The notes beneath the pieces are model-generated. The model was given only the letters and a program-made list of their open reading frames with translations. It did not search any database and had not been told where the DNA came from. The translations under genes and the position numbers were made by a program. A DNA stretch of 64,000 nucleotides, taken from Liolophura sinensis. Taxonomy: Eukaryota; Mollusca; Polyplacophora; Chitonida; Chitonidae. The stretch spans positions 22,789,764 to 22,853,763 of the forward strand of contig NC_088306.1 in assembly GCF_032854445.1 (NCBI RefSeq), written 5' to 3'. How positions within the stretch are numbered: position 1 is the first letter of the stretch; every line of letters starts with the position of its first letter. Shown piece after piece: positions 36,476 through 48,363 of this stretch.

Positions 36476-37067
36476 ACTTCCCACTCACTGTATCTTCTGA
36501 ATTAGTATACAACATGCTAAAACATTATCCTACACATAAAACTTATCGAAGGCCTCTAGGAGAGACATGCGAGTTCGCAATACTGTGGTTGGCAGCCATT
36601 ATGGAATAATGTTCATCAATAATGTCCATCAATCCCTCCAATATGGTTGACAACTGTTTGTGCAGCTAGAGTGATGAATCAAAAACCTTTTAATGCTTGC
36701 ACAACCTCACAAGAGGTTTCAGAAGTTTCATAAAATATAAATGTATACACTTTGTCACTCAAACTGTATAAAAAATGAGTTCAAATTGACAACATCCATG
36801 ACGTCCCCCACACACTTGATGTCATCTTGCACTCAGGTCCTAGGGAAAGTCAATGGCCCAAAGATGAATATCATAACTTTGACGGACTGGCCCATCAGCA
36901 TACATATCACTGTGATTTATAGAACTGCTTGTTCATTAACAGTTAGAGCTTGGTATATGCATCATTTCACTACACTACAGGCTTTCATTGCTTCATGGTT
37001 TAGACATAAAGACAAACCCATTTTTATTTGCCAGAATATGTTTACAAGCCATGAACTCTGTAGTTAC

Positions 37068-37281
37068 TGCAACTCAACCTTTTCACACAGTAACACACTT
37101 TTGCCAGTGGAATTTATGCATAGAATTATTACGAAATTGATGCTAAAACCGTTTTGTTTATGTCAATAAAGATGCAAGCTTCGTGAAGCTATGCAGATTA
37201 CATCTATACACCCTATAGTTCTCTCAGAATGTTTCAAAATATTGGTTTGCAGAGGTGGATGAAAAGGTTGAAGCATTAGGA
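37068..37281 (+). mobile_element. MITE-b copy
   Basis: Left end tgcaactcaaccttttcaca; right end gaaaaggttgaagcattagg. Interior: gtggaatttatgcatagaat, gatgcaagcttcgtgaag, gttctctcagaatgtttcaa. The last third of the 142-codon plus ORF at 36741-37169 lies inside this element. Confidence 0.82.
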
Positions 37282-37654
37282 TCCTCCAGCCATATACATG
37301 CATATTCAACATGCACAAGCTTTATTACCAACCCCAGCCTTCCTACAGTGTTTGCTTAGAAGAATCCTGATATCACAGCTGTGATTGTTTACAGTAATTA
37401 TGATTGATGATCTTATCTGTTGTAACAGGCAAGAAACATTTTCAAGAAAATAGCATTTTACCACCTGGTGGTCCTGGTGGTACTATAGCTTTTAAGTGCT
37501 GGGTCAAAACATTGGCAGTGATAACTCCACTGTTACATCAAATGTTAATCAATCTATCAAAAAGATAGGGTGGTGGAAGGGCTGGTGAGGGGGTGTAGAA
37601 ACATACACATGAATATAACAAAATAATACATCAATAAACGCTCTGTATATTTGG

Positions 37655-37740
37655 AGGGATGGATGGATTGACGGAATGATTAGGGGGTTTAACGCCACAT
37701 TGGCAGTGTCTCAGCCACCTCATGGCGAATCTTTATTTGG
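37655..37740. mobile_element. Possible dispersed repeat fragment
   Basis: The run ggatggatggattgacggaa, then tgattagggggtttaacgcc and acattggcagtgtctcagcc resembles the start of a SINE-like repeat I have seen in molluscs. No second copy in the window. Confidence 0.3.
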
Positions 37741-38284
37741 AAATCCTCCAAGTTGTTGCCATGGTGTTAACACTTTAATACTGGGAATGTGTCTTAACAT
37801 GCTGTAGAGTCTGGATGGAAGAAAATTAAACAGCCTGAAAATCAGCAAACAGAGTTTCACACTGTCCTGTGTAACCTTTTATCTTCAAACCAGCTGGGTT
37901 GGTCTGAAATGCTTACAGATAAATCAATCAAGGTGTTTAAACTGGAAGAAATGAGTTCAGCATACATGTATACAAGATGTCTACAGGAAGATCATCCTTC
38001 CTGGTTAGTGACATAGGATCAAGATCAGTTAGAGCAAGAACCGCTCTCAGCTGATTGATACATGTAGTAGCTCCATTGGTGAGCATCCTGTCATTGTACG
38101 TACCCCAGGCACAGGACAGTTTGCAAAGAAGAAACTAACTCTTAATTTCTGACTTTGTGAACACACAAGGGAGAGAAGAAGCCAGATAGTGTGCATATGT
38201 ACTAGTGTATCTCCTCCCTCGCAGCCCCACACCCCCATCACACCCAAACCCTGTCCACTTCATTTCATTATATAACACTGTTCT

Positions 38285-38535
38285 GTGTAAAAGAACAGAC
38301 AATCAGACAGAATACCTGTGCTTTAGCAATGCTTCAGCAATCACGCAGCCATATAAAGACAGACAAACAGACAGACAATCACAGACAGACAAAATAACTG
38401 TGGTTTAACACTGCTTCATCAATCTTGCAATGATATACAGACCGACAAACTGACAGACAATCACAGACAGACAGAATAACCATGGTTTACCACTGCTTCA
38501 GCAATCCTGCAGCCATATAAAGACACACGGACAGA
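38285..38535. repeat. Minisatellite, 76-82 bp unit x 3, with (CAGA)n
   Basis: Units share gacaatcacagacagaca, a 'gtttaccactgcttcagcaa' block and tgcagccatataaagacaca. Unit starts at about 38300, 38376 and 38458. An (AGAC)n microsatellite recurs separately at 38862-38881. Confidence 0.8.
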
Positions 38536-38639
38536 CATTTCATGACTATATATATATACATGTATTATATATGTTGTTGTAAGTCCACTTTCAGATTCCT
38601 TCCACAAAAAATGACATACCATAATTAAAGAACATATTA

Positions 38640-38830
38640 AAGAACAACTGTCGTTGCAGATTTGGGCACATTTATAAGTTGCTTTTGGGGACAAACTACA
38701 CTGGTGAGATTGACCAACTTCAGGGCTTCACAAAAATGTGTTATTTGATCAGTGTACACATAATAATGTGTTCAGAATATGCTTGAATAAATACCTTGCA
38801 AACATGCAAAAAGGTGGAAGAATTACTGTA
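38640..38830 (-). mobile_element. MITE-a copy (reverse orientation), left end decayed
   Basis: Interior shares tggggacaaactacactggt, ccaacttcagggcttcacaa and gaatatgcttgaataaatac. It ends caaaaaggtggaagaattac, the terminal inverted repeat. The left terminus is not recognisable. Confidence 0.72.
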
Positions 38831-39461
38831 GACGTTTAACTTCCTCCTGGACCATGCTGCAGACCGACAGACAGACAGACAAAGTCATGTGAGTGCAAGC
38901 CATAAAGGAGACCACTATGCCTTGGATTTATCAGTACAGTGTACAGTATATACCTAAATATATGCAAACCGGATGGGTTATAGAGCTAGGGCCTGGCAAA
39001 TGTCTAACAATAACAAACCCGGTTACATAGCACACAATCGTTATGCTGCCTGCCTTAATGGCCAACAAATTACCTCCACCGACTGAGAGCACATCTCAGA
39101 TGTGGATTAAATAGAATCATTAATCTCCATTTTAGATGCTCCCATGATTTTCATTTACAGATTCCAGAATTGCATAATTCAGAACGTATAAAAGAATAAA
39201 TGGAGAATACTGCAGACGTAAAACAGCCGTCTCTCCACATACATGTGTGCCTCGTCAGGATTAGGACTTCAACCTGTACTGTTCACATGCTGGGTATGGG
39301 AGTATTCTGAGCTACAAATGTAATTCTACGCAATGCACTTTTTTCAAATACTACACATTTATGAAATATTTGTAGTTTTCATATGTATGCAGATAATGGA
39401 ACAAAGTTAATGTACAGGTTTTTGCTCAATATCCTATTATGACATATGCCCTCACATATAC

Positions 39462-39678
39462 TGTAAACCTTCAACCTTTTCACTTCTAAAGCATATTTTT
39501 TTCAGTACAATTTATGAACACAAATATTATGAAAATACTGCTAAATGAATTGTTCGTGTCACTGAAGATGCAAGCTTCATAAAATTATGCAAATTGTTTC
39601 TCTACATCCTGCCGTTCCCTCAGAAGTTTTAAAAACATTGGTTGTAGAAGGTGTTGAAGAGGAGAAGAATTAGGGTAC
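39462..39678 (+). mobile_element. MITE-b copy
   Basis: Flanked by TA; left end ctgtaaaccttcaacctttt, right end gaggagaagaattagggta. Interior: ttcagtacaatttatgaaca, gtgtcactgaagatgcaagc, cttcataaaattatgcaaat. Confidence 0.85.
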
Positions 39679-39925
39679 ATAGAGTTTTGTACATATAACG
39701 ATGTAAAGGTTGACTCAGCCTAAAACTCAATTGTAACATTCACTGATCTCTTAATGTAGCTTGATGTACAAGGTAATTAAACAACACAGCCACAGCATAA
39801 GAAAAGATTGATTATACCCAGAAAACCTGATCAACTATTAAGTAACAAATGAATAAGCTAAGGACAAATACATGCAGCTGTACATAGTCTATTATGTAAT
39901 TTTCAACGAACTCCCATCCCATCTA

Positions 39926-40112
39926 GCTCATGTTGGCTTCCTCTCCGGCCGTACGTGGGAAGGTCTACCAGCAACCTGCAGATGGTTGTGGGTTTCCACC
40001 GGGCTCTGCCTGTTTCCACCCACCATAATGCTGGACACCATCATATAAGTAAAATATTCTTGAGTATGGCATAAAACACCAATCAATCAAATAAATACAT
40101 AAATATATAAAT
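39926..40112 (+). mobile_element. SINE-A copy, head missing
   Basis: From cttcctctccggccgtacgt through the core (gcaacctgcagatggttgtg, tccaccgggctctgcctgtt) to the 3' body (aaatattcttgagtatggca) and an (AATA)n tail. Confidence 0.88.
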
Positions 40113-41752
40113 ATTTACTTCATCCTTCTGTCTGACACATCACATTAATGTAAAGGCTTCTGACATGACACATTACTAAAATGTCCATATAATCAGATGT
40201 CCTGACTGCATGTAACTTTGGCACATGTACTTCTTTGTTCAATACATACATGTACATATATGTTTTCAGTCAACATACAAAGCAAAGTAAAGCGCAGTTA
40301 GAAGTGTCTTCCAGATATGCACGCTACTTTTATTAACTGATCCATCGGTCTTATGGTTAGGAGCAAATCAAGAGTACCTTTGTATCCATGTCTAACAAAT
40401 TACCTGCATGTATAACTCACATGCATCCACATTATTATCTCCGAGGAAAAAAAGAGCAAGGATACAGTGATATATAAAATAAGTTTTATCACCATCAGAC
40501 CTACATGTACACCCACAAGGCTACTGACATGAAAATTATAGGCCACAATTTGAACACACCCTTACAGGTAACTTGAAATATCTGGAAACCAGTATTAAAC
40601 ATTCCACAACACATTATGTTCAAACAATTAGCCACAAGCCTTCCACTGAATTCATACTGACAATGATCATAATTGAAGGACAGAGCAACAACAACGATTT
40701 TAGGTTTTAAAAAAAATGTTCCCTACAATGCCTAACAATCAAATTGTTTTCACATTTTTTCTCTCGCGTGAGTCTTCAATCGTTATAGAGGTAATTAGGC
40801 AAACAATTCAGGGACAGACTCAGCATGGTATCACAATCATGCTATTTTGTGACATTTTCTGCTCAACTAAACAGTGAACACCGATTATCAGGTCAGCCTA
40901 CATACATGTACACATGCCACAGAAATACTAGTGAGTCTACACTGTATACACATTAATATATGTAAAAACCAATTATGAAATAAAATGCCAGTTTTGAAAT
41001 ACAAACTTTTTTAGAAATAAAAATTAACCATAAAAATTAACACACTGGAGAAAAAAAAATGACCAGTTATGACAAAATTAGGTGTATTCTTAATTTCACA
41101 TTTGCTAAATTCATATTTATATTTCAAACGAATGGCTAAACTTTAGGTTAAAACACTTTCTTTAGTTTTCTGGTAGACCTGAGGGATATCTATTATGTAA
41201 CGTTGCATCAACCAGACACTGGATGTGCATGATATGGATGCTAGTTATGGTGGGTGGATGAGGATAGGTAAAGGGGGGGGGGGGGGGGGGGGCAGTGCTG
41301 GGGGAAGGGGGTGCTGGGGGGAGGTGCTATTTCCAGCCAAGGCCAGACCACAGCCTGCCTGCCACAGCCCAGGGATGCTTTTAATAGCTTATATATAGAC
41401 CTGTAAATGGAACATCGCCCTTGTGTGGGGTGTATCCGCATACCTGGGACTGGGTTAAGACCTAGGGTTCATGAAGACAGACACAAACACTGTAACCCAC
41501 AGCTTTACATTGTTCATATAGACCTCTCTGTGTGAAAAAATATTTCACGCTCTTTTCACCTAAACCTACATCAACCCTGCCTTGTTTTGAACTCTGCCCT
41601 TTTGGACTCTGTACTCACTTTTGCTATGTGTAATTATATAGATACGTACACGTGTTTGCAGTATTGGGTTGGGGTTTCACCTGATGTTAAATTAGTTTAT
41701 TGACTTGTATTTCTTGTATCCTTTCACAATACTGGTGAGAGAATCTAAATAC
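40113..41752. other. Intronic sequence with 20-G run
   Basis: An uninterrupted run of 20 G lies at 41273-41292 on the plus strand, with G-rich sequence to about 41326. An isolated 'taaactttagg' motif at 41133 recalls MITE-E. No gene recognised; the minus ORF at 41241-41441 (66 codons) translates the C-rich strand. Confidence 0.5.
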
Positions 41753-41754
41753 AC

Positions 41755-41963
41755 TGTAATTCTTCAACCTTTTTCCCATGTTAGCAAGGTGCATATTTAA
41801 GCATATTCTGAGGGCATTACTCTGAGTGGACTGATAAAATTATACTGCCCTGACATCAGACAAGCCAATCAATGTAATTCGTTCTCCAAAATGAAATGAA
41901 AAAGGTGCATAAATTGCACTAAAAGTTGCTTTTTCATGTGCGAAAAGGTTGAGGAATTAGGGC
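41755..41963 (+). mobile_element. MITE-a copy
   Basis: Left end tgtaattcttcaaccttttt; right end gaaaaggttgaggaattagg. Interior shares tttaagcatattctgagggc, gactgataaaattatac and aagccaatcaatgtaattc. Non-coding. Confidence 0.85.
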
Positions 41964-42089
41964 AGGACATACATACATGTAAGGCAGTAAATTGTATGTT
42001 CTTTAACTCCGTGTTAATGTGAGCATGTTCTCACAAATGGAAGGGTTTGAAACATTGTAGCACTATGATGATTTACTTCCATGTCCACC

Positions 42090-42345
42090 TATATTTATTT
42101 ACTTATTTGATTGGTGTTTTACGCCATACTCAAGAATATTTCGGCGACCATTATGTTGGGAGGAAACCGGGCAGAGCCTGGGGGAAACCCACGACCATCT
42201 GCAGGTTGCTGACAGACTTTCCGCTGTACGGCCAGAGAAAAAGCCTGCATGAGCTGGAATTGAACTCACAGCGACCACATTGGAGAGATGCTCCTGGGTC
42301 ATTACGCTGCACTAGCGCGCTAACCAACTAAGCCACTGAGGCCCC
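42090..42345 (-). mobile_element. SINE-A copy, near full length
   Basis: In reverse order it shows the tail, the 3' body (ttgattggtgttttacgcca), the core (gggaggaaaccgggcagagc, cacgaccatctgcaggttgc, acggccagag) and a tRNA-like head. On the minus strand the head carries A box TGGCTTAGTTGG (42324-42335) and B-box-like GAGTTCAATTCC (42256-42267). The copy lacks the 'acttatacgacggcggc' stretch. Overlapping ORFs at 42047-42331 and 42099-42302 are artefacts. Confidence 0.92.
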
Positions 42346-43374
42346 TGTCCACCTATTTATACAGAGGTCTGTACGGGATATACTGTACATGTACACATGT
42401 GAGTTAAACTATGGTGGTCCATTTCCTCAGAGAATGCATGACGTTCTACTCCAACATCATAAAAACAGATAATGGCACTTATTCCTCAAAGCGACTCGAG
42501 ACAATCTGTAATAACAGTGAACTTTTGACGTCTGGTTAATGGCATGTAATAAATTATGTAGACAGAGCAAGACTATATAACACAGCAGTTATAAAAGAAT
42601 GCCTACATGTATGCAAGAATAGAAAACAAACACGCAAAAAAACAAGCACTAAGCTGTCTGCTGATAAACTGATAGAAGATTTGAGAATATATTTTTAACT
42701 CACTCAAAGAAAGGGCAGATACATCAATTAAAGCAGTGAATTTTATCCTAAAAACAAACAAACATTTTTTCCAATGTATCCCACAGACTCATGAATACAT
42801 GAAGTCTGAAGATAAATATTTCTACCATTTGCAAATTTCATTAAAAATAAAAATTAAGACACTTCAGACTTGAACCCTTCATAAGGGTTCTGCATGCATA
42901 GTAAACAGCCTGAACGTTGCACATTTCGCCTGATTTTGGATCTCAGAGAGGTGTTTTGAGGTTTATTTAAAAGGAACGTTGGTGGAATAAGGAAAAATGT
43001 AAGTTGCAGCACCCAAAGTAACATCTCAGGGCATTCATTTTCTTTGCCTTCTTATGAACTTTATTTTACTAAATTTTAAGTCACTGGCTGTATTTCAACC
43101 TTGGCCTAGTTAGTCTATAGACACAATGCTTTCAAATAAGTCTTATATTCCATAACGCTATTTATCTGAATGATGAATGCCAGCATGGTCTGAACATTTT
43201 ACAACCTTCTAGAAATAGCCATTGAGTCATGTAGTGGAAGGAAGTGCTTGACTCTTGACCCTGCCAACAGGAGGAGTTTCATCTTCAGGAAGGAGCAGCC
43301 GGAAGTCAAGAGGCTAGGAACCTTTCCAGTCCATTTTAATTGGTTGGGTCCAATATCAACGGAAATTAAAAGTC
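42346..43374. other. Intronic sequence, no gene seen
   Basis: AT-rich. A short hairpin (aacccttcataagggtt) at about 42875-42891. No dispersed repeats recognised. Confidence 0.45.
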
Positions 43375-43592
43375 CTATAATTCCTCAGCCTTTTGCATGT
43401 TTGCAAAGTGTTTATTCAAGCATAGTCTAAAGGCATTATTCTGTGTAGATTGATAAAATTACACTTTCTGTGAAGCCCTGAAAGTGGCCAATCCAACCAA
43501 TGTAGTTTTGTTTCAAAATCAACTTAAAACTGTACATAAATTGCAATGGAAGTTGCTCTTTCATATGCAAAAAGTTTGAGGAATTAGGATAC
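43375..43592 (+). mobile_element. MITE-a copy
   Basis: Left flank and end cctataattcctcagcctt, right end tttgaggaattaggata, both bordered by TA. Interior: ttattcaagcatagtctaaa, tgtgtagattgataaaatta, aatccaaccaatgtagtttt, atgcaaaaagt. Confidence 0.88.
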
Positions 43593-43977
43593 CAGACTTA
43601 CACTAGACGATAATTTCTGAATGTATGTTCATCTGTCAAGCAGTAAACTTTTTTGTCTTGATCAAAACTTGATCGCCACCTTATCAATATTTCAACCATA
43701 TCACGCATCATTGCAACTTTCGAAACTGTTCTCACTTTTTCAGTGTGCTCACCCCCATTGTATGTGCCTTCACCTACAGATGCAGTCAACCAACATGAAT
43801 TATGTCGCGGTCAAGTAATTCTTTCTTATGAAAATATTTATTAAAATAAAATGCTGCTCTCCCAGAAAAGTTACGAAAGTTTAGTACAATTTAGTCCAGT
43901 GCATCTGTACACAACAAGCTCTTGCACAATAAAATTAAGATAGATGTTGACTGCAGTTTTCTCCCTATCCTGCATCA

Positions 43978-44269
43978 GGGACTGATTCCACAAAACCCAG
44001 TTCTGACTTCGTCAAAATTTGAAATGTGACTTTAATGCTTATTTTTAGACCATATGATGAAAACAAGGAAACCTCTAACAAATGCTCTTTTACTCTACCC
44101 ATTCTCCTCCCACTGACATTGTGTAACTGAAATATTCTTGACCAAGACATAAAACAGTAACGAAGTAAGTACATAAATAAATCCTGTTTAAGACAAACAC
44201 ATCAAATTTGATCCTGGATTAAGTTTTAAGCACTAAACCAAGTCAAAAATTGCTTTGTGAAGTAGCCCC
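43978..44269. mobile_element. MITE-D-like element interrupted by a SINE-A fragment
   Basis: The left end gggactgattccacaaaacc and the right end tgctttgtgaagtagcccca are inverted repeats. The inner arms (gacttcgtcaaaatttgaaa, caagtcaaaaattgc; and ctggattaag) are also partly complementary. SINE-A sequence sits in the middle at 44093-44183. Confidence 0.6.
44093..44183 (+). mobile_element. SINE-A 3' fragment nested in a MITE-D-like element
   Basis: Contains a degraded core (ctacccattctcctcccac) then gtaactgaaatattcttgac, acataaaacagtaacgaagt and a tacataaataaat tail. Confidence 0.6.
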
Positions 44270-44329
44270 AGGCACTTGCATGGTTAAGTGGATATTGTTT
44301 TCTCTTTATTAGGAAAAAAAGGGCATCAG

Positions 44330-44720
44330 AGTCCGGGTTACATCCATACGTTCCATACGCAGTGATAAAACAGCTGCTGCATCAACACACCAAAGGTACA
44401 TCACTACTCCCCTGGAGCAACCAAACCCGGAGCAGCCATCCCCAAAGGATGTGGTTTTCTGTGTTTATAAAAGCCCAAGAGGGCTGGGTAATGTGAGTCC
44501 AGGGCAGGGCCGGGCGGGACACGCTGCCCCAACCCAGACAGGGGCGTGGAGCGAAGTTCTGTACAAGAAAGGTGTTGAAACAGGGCGAGCTGATAAAATC
44601 CCAAAACATTCACCTGCCAAGAAGGGGTTCTCTGATAACATTTTTGACAAGATTTTATCAGTTCTCCAGCAGACAAGGTTAGTTTCGCTTCTACAAGGAT
44701 TGAGTCTAGGAACATGTAAT
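44330..44720. other. GC-richer island with TATA-like box and GATA inverted repeat
   Basis: A GC-rich, non-repetitive block. A TATAAAAG lies at 44466-44473 (plus), followed by a small agccc/gggct hairpin and about 80 bp of GC-rich sequence. An exact 11-bp inverted repeat, ctgataaaatc at 44590-44600 and gattttatcag at 44651-44661, contains GATA motifs on opposite strands. Overlapping ORFs in four frames (44382-44723) share no recognisable domain. Possible enhancer or promoter, by inference. Confidence 0.35.
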
Positions 44721-45538
44721 TAACACATCTTCAAGTACATGTGCTCTGATAATGGAGTAAATAATCTCCCTGCGGTTGGCTGTATTGTTAATCTAAGTGA
44801 TGGAAGATGCATGACATACGTCTTATATATTCATACCTGTACCTTTCAGATTGACTAAACATCAGGTATTGTTATCATTTCGTGACATGTTTTTTATGGA
44901 TTAGTCTCATAAATGCCTAATGACACTTGGAGGATATCAGCAGGTTCAACTTTGGCAGATAGTCAGAGTGTACATGTACATGTATACAGTAGCTACATAT
45001 ATATGTCAGACTAAATATTTATCATCATGCTGATGACTCAACCATTTGTCTGGATTGTTTCTGAGGCCAAGACATGTATGCATGACTACATTTATGTACT
45101 TGTAAACAAAAAAAAACAGACAATAACGGCAAATACGGTATAACCACAGATTTTCAGAGACCAAAATAGTTCAAATCTATTCACTGAGAAAAATGGTCAA
45201 AGATATCAGGAAAAACCAAACATTTTTTTTTCTTTTTTGAAAGCAAACTTCTCATATCACAGCAAAAATATGAAACTTCTTCTTTCTAGTACACAACAAA
45301 AAAATGAGAATTGCTTTTAGAAAAAACAAGGGTATCTTGCATGCAGAAGTTAGAAATGATAACATCATATGAATAAAAAGTCATGAATATATGAGTCAAA
45401 CACAGCAATTAGATCTTGAACACAGCAAACTACATGTACAATAAATATGTGTAACCATACAGATCAACACAGACACTGTGCAGTGTATTCAACCGGCCAT
45501 CTAGCTTGCTTAGCTAAATAGCTTGGGCAACCTTTTGA
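44721..45538. other. Intronic sequence, no gene seen
   Basis: AT-rich with short A runs; nothing recognised. Confidence 0.45.
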
Positions 45539-45808
45539 TTTATTTATTTATTTAGTTGATTGGTGTTTTACGCCATACTCAAGAATATTTCACTTATACG
45601 ACGGCGGCCAGCATTATGGTGGGAGGAAACCGGGCAGAGCCCGGCGGAAACCCAAACCCATCTGCAGGTTGCTGTCAGATCTTCCCACTTACGGCCAGAA
45701 AGGAAGCTGCCATCTGCTGGACTTGAACTCACAGCGACCACACTGGTGAGAGGCTCCTGGGTCATTACGCTGCGCTAGCGCACTAACCAACTAAGCCATG
45801 GAGGTACC
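45539..45808 (-). mobile_element. SINE-A copy, full length (best reference copy)
   Basis: Shows all parts in reverse: (TTTA)n tail, ttgattggtgttttacgcca, ctcaagaatatttcacttat, acgacggcggccagcattat, core (aaaccgggcagagcccggcg, ctgcaggttgctgtcagatc, cacttacggcc) and tRNA-like head. Minus-strand A box TGGCTTAGTTGG (45787-45798) and B-box-like GAGTTCAAGTCC (45719-45730). About 270 bp. ORFs on both strands here are artefacts. Confidence 0.95.
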
Positions 45809-48340
45809 AGCAACCCTTTTGATTCTCAAAGCTAACAGTCACACCACTTCTGTATATGCAAATGACACGAAAATATGAAAATTTATCATCTGGAATCCCA
45901 AAACTTTGACACCCAAACCCTTTCCATGGGACCCTGTGCAAACTCTTTCGCACATTATGACAATAATTTACTCTAAAATAGCCATCTAATTACAATAACA
46001 AGTGTTTTGAAACCTTAAGATACATACACCCATCCTGGTGGAGTGATTAAACAGGCAATGCCATCAGACCTCAAAAGACTGAAATACAAAAGACCCTCAT
46101 ACTTCAAATGAAAACAAGAAGCATTTCTTTAAACACGTTGTTGACACAAACAGCCAATATATTGCAAAAAAGGGGCAAAACTCTGCAAATTGAGATAATG
46201 GTGTTCAGTCAAGTTCTGCTCAGGTGTTAGAGACAAAGTGAACACATTTTATAACTTGACGGACGCAGCCCTGGAGATATAATTAGGTAGTGGCAAAGAC
46301 AAAATGACAAATTGGCGAACATACATCATATCATCATACCACCACAAATACAGCAGAATCTGATAACTGGGTGCACTGAAACAATGATGAATGGATGCCA
46401 AGTCCATAGCAGTTGATCCCCAACCTGGATAGACACCATCTTTGAAGATTGCGGATGTTTGGCAGGAAAGGATTCATTAAATTAGCACTAAGTTACTGAT
46501 AGGAACCATGTGATATCCATCCTGTTTGCTATTGTTTGTGCCCCTGTACCTAGCAGTCTAAACACACATGCAGAACAGATGGAAGTCAGAAATGAGCTTA
46601 TGTGGATGGGAGTTTTATACATGTGGTCTTACCAGACGGGCCATAGAAAACTAACATCCGGGAAATACATGCAGTCCATGCTCTAAAAAAAACTTTAGTA
46701 CCTTGCTTATAGATATGGTTTTATACCAAGCTGAGCTGGGAAATTTGTGTGGTATCCCTACCCCACCCTTATGCACCAAAAAAAAAAAAAAAAGAAAGCA
46801 ATGCACACATTAAGACCAAGCGTGGTAAGTTTCATTCCAAAAATGTTGCTACAGTGTTACTTATTTTATGACAACAGTCAATTTGAATAACCTAGCTAAA
46901 ACAGAGAGGAATTTTGGGGAAAGACTTGTAGATGTAAAAATGTTAAAGAAGAATTATGCTTTCTAATCTAAAGAGAATGAAGACATAAATGGTAAAATAA
47001 TAAGTGGTATGAGTGGTAAGGTGTTCAATCCTCTTCTGCACAGGTGGTAGAGAAAAAAACAGTGCAGCACCCAATGTCTTCAACCAAGAAAGACTCCCTC
47101 CAAACACAGATGGAGTGTCAAAAAAGGAAAGAAACACAATCCTCCACTTATCACAGATTATCTCTTTGAAGTAGAAGGATCAAAGGGCAAAGCTTATTTA
47201 GGTCAGCTCTACAAGTGGTTACTATCAGACAGCTGGGGGAGAGCTGTGAGTAGCAGACAGTTGCCCCTGGGTACTGGACTAGATCCAGGAAACCAGGTAA
47301 CACTCTGACAGGTTGGGGTAACTTAAACTCTGGAGTTGTTCAGATGCCCTCTGCATCAACCTTGCAGTTTAGCTATTGCTTGGGACAATCTATCTTCTTT
47401 CTCAAGCATATGCATTGTCCCATAGTTCATTTTACCCTGGCTCCTGAGCTGTCTGATCAAAAGTGTTTTGAGGTTTAAGAATAGAAGCATGCTATAACTG
47501 TTGTCCATGTTGTAGGTATGAGTTCATCCACTCCAATGTTCACTGATTGACTTATTTGGTCAGCGTTCACTGGGACACTCAAGAGTTTTTCATTTGAAGG
47601 AAACTGGAGTGCTTCAGTCAAATCACCAACCTTCGGGAAATTACAGATGCAATACTGGGGAAGACAATGAATATACGAATGCAACAACCCAACATGCTTA
47701 ATGTCAACATGTCTTCAAGAATAATGAAATTATTCTAGAAATTCTAGAAATTTCATGCTCAATGCCAGATTTGAACCCTCGCCCCCTAAAATCCAGTGGT
47801 TGGGAATCATGTACCTTGTGAATCAGGAATGTCCTACTCCATTCAGACATGAGTATATTTATACCAACGCCTCATCCAGATGGCCCTTGGTTTTCTGGGT
47901 CTGCACTTCCACACCCTACACACATTCCCATAAAATATTTTAAGTATTTCTAATATGAAAAGCAGCAGGGGTAAACATTTCACTTCACAGATTAATGACA
48001 GACTAGAACAGACTAGATTTTTCACTGCATTAAAACAGGGTCTGGTTTCAGACAGCATAGGGCAGGAAGACCTCCAAAAACACCACACATGTGTGCCTAA
48101 GAAGATGACTTTATCATAAACATCTGAGTGCTTCACTTCTGACCAACCCCTGACACTGTGCCAGTGTAAAAAAATGTCCAGAATTTGAGTTAACTATCTT
48201 TTGTTCATGTTTGCATTAATTACTGATATTTAAGGCTTAAACTTTATTTCGGCCCAGTCATTATAAAGCTGCCCCATTAGTTAAAAAGCTCATCTATTGA
48301 TTCTGACTAGTTATCTATCCATCACCAAATGGATTAGCAT
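45809..48340. other. Intronic sequence, no gene seen
   Basis: Contains an A run at 46779-46793. ORFs at 46943-47137, 47475-47687, 47755-47943 and 47843-48136 have no recognisable products. No dispersed repeat of the window's families. Confidence 0.5.
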
Positions 48341-48363
48341 AGATAAAAGCTAATCTTTTATCT
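48341..48363. repeat. Perfect 9-bp hairpin with GATA cores
   Basis: AGATAAAAG (48341-48349) and CTTTTATCT (48355-48363) pair perfectly around a five-base loop. Each arm holds a GATA core. Confidence 0.7.

Noticed and set aside
36741-37169. 142-codon plus ORF
   Set aside because: Its C-terminal third is MITE-b sequence and the remainder has no recognisable domain.
45780-45808. A functional tRNA gene in the SINE heads (here and at 42300, 17020, 61820)
   Set aside because: A and B boxes are present but the sequences continue into SINE bodies, occur in several copies and do not form clean cloverleaf stems by inspection.
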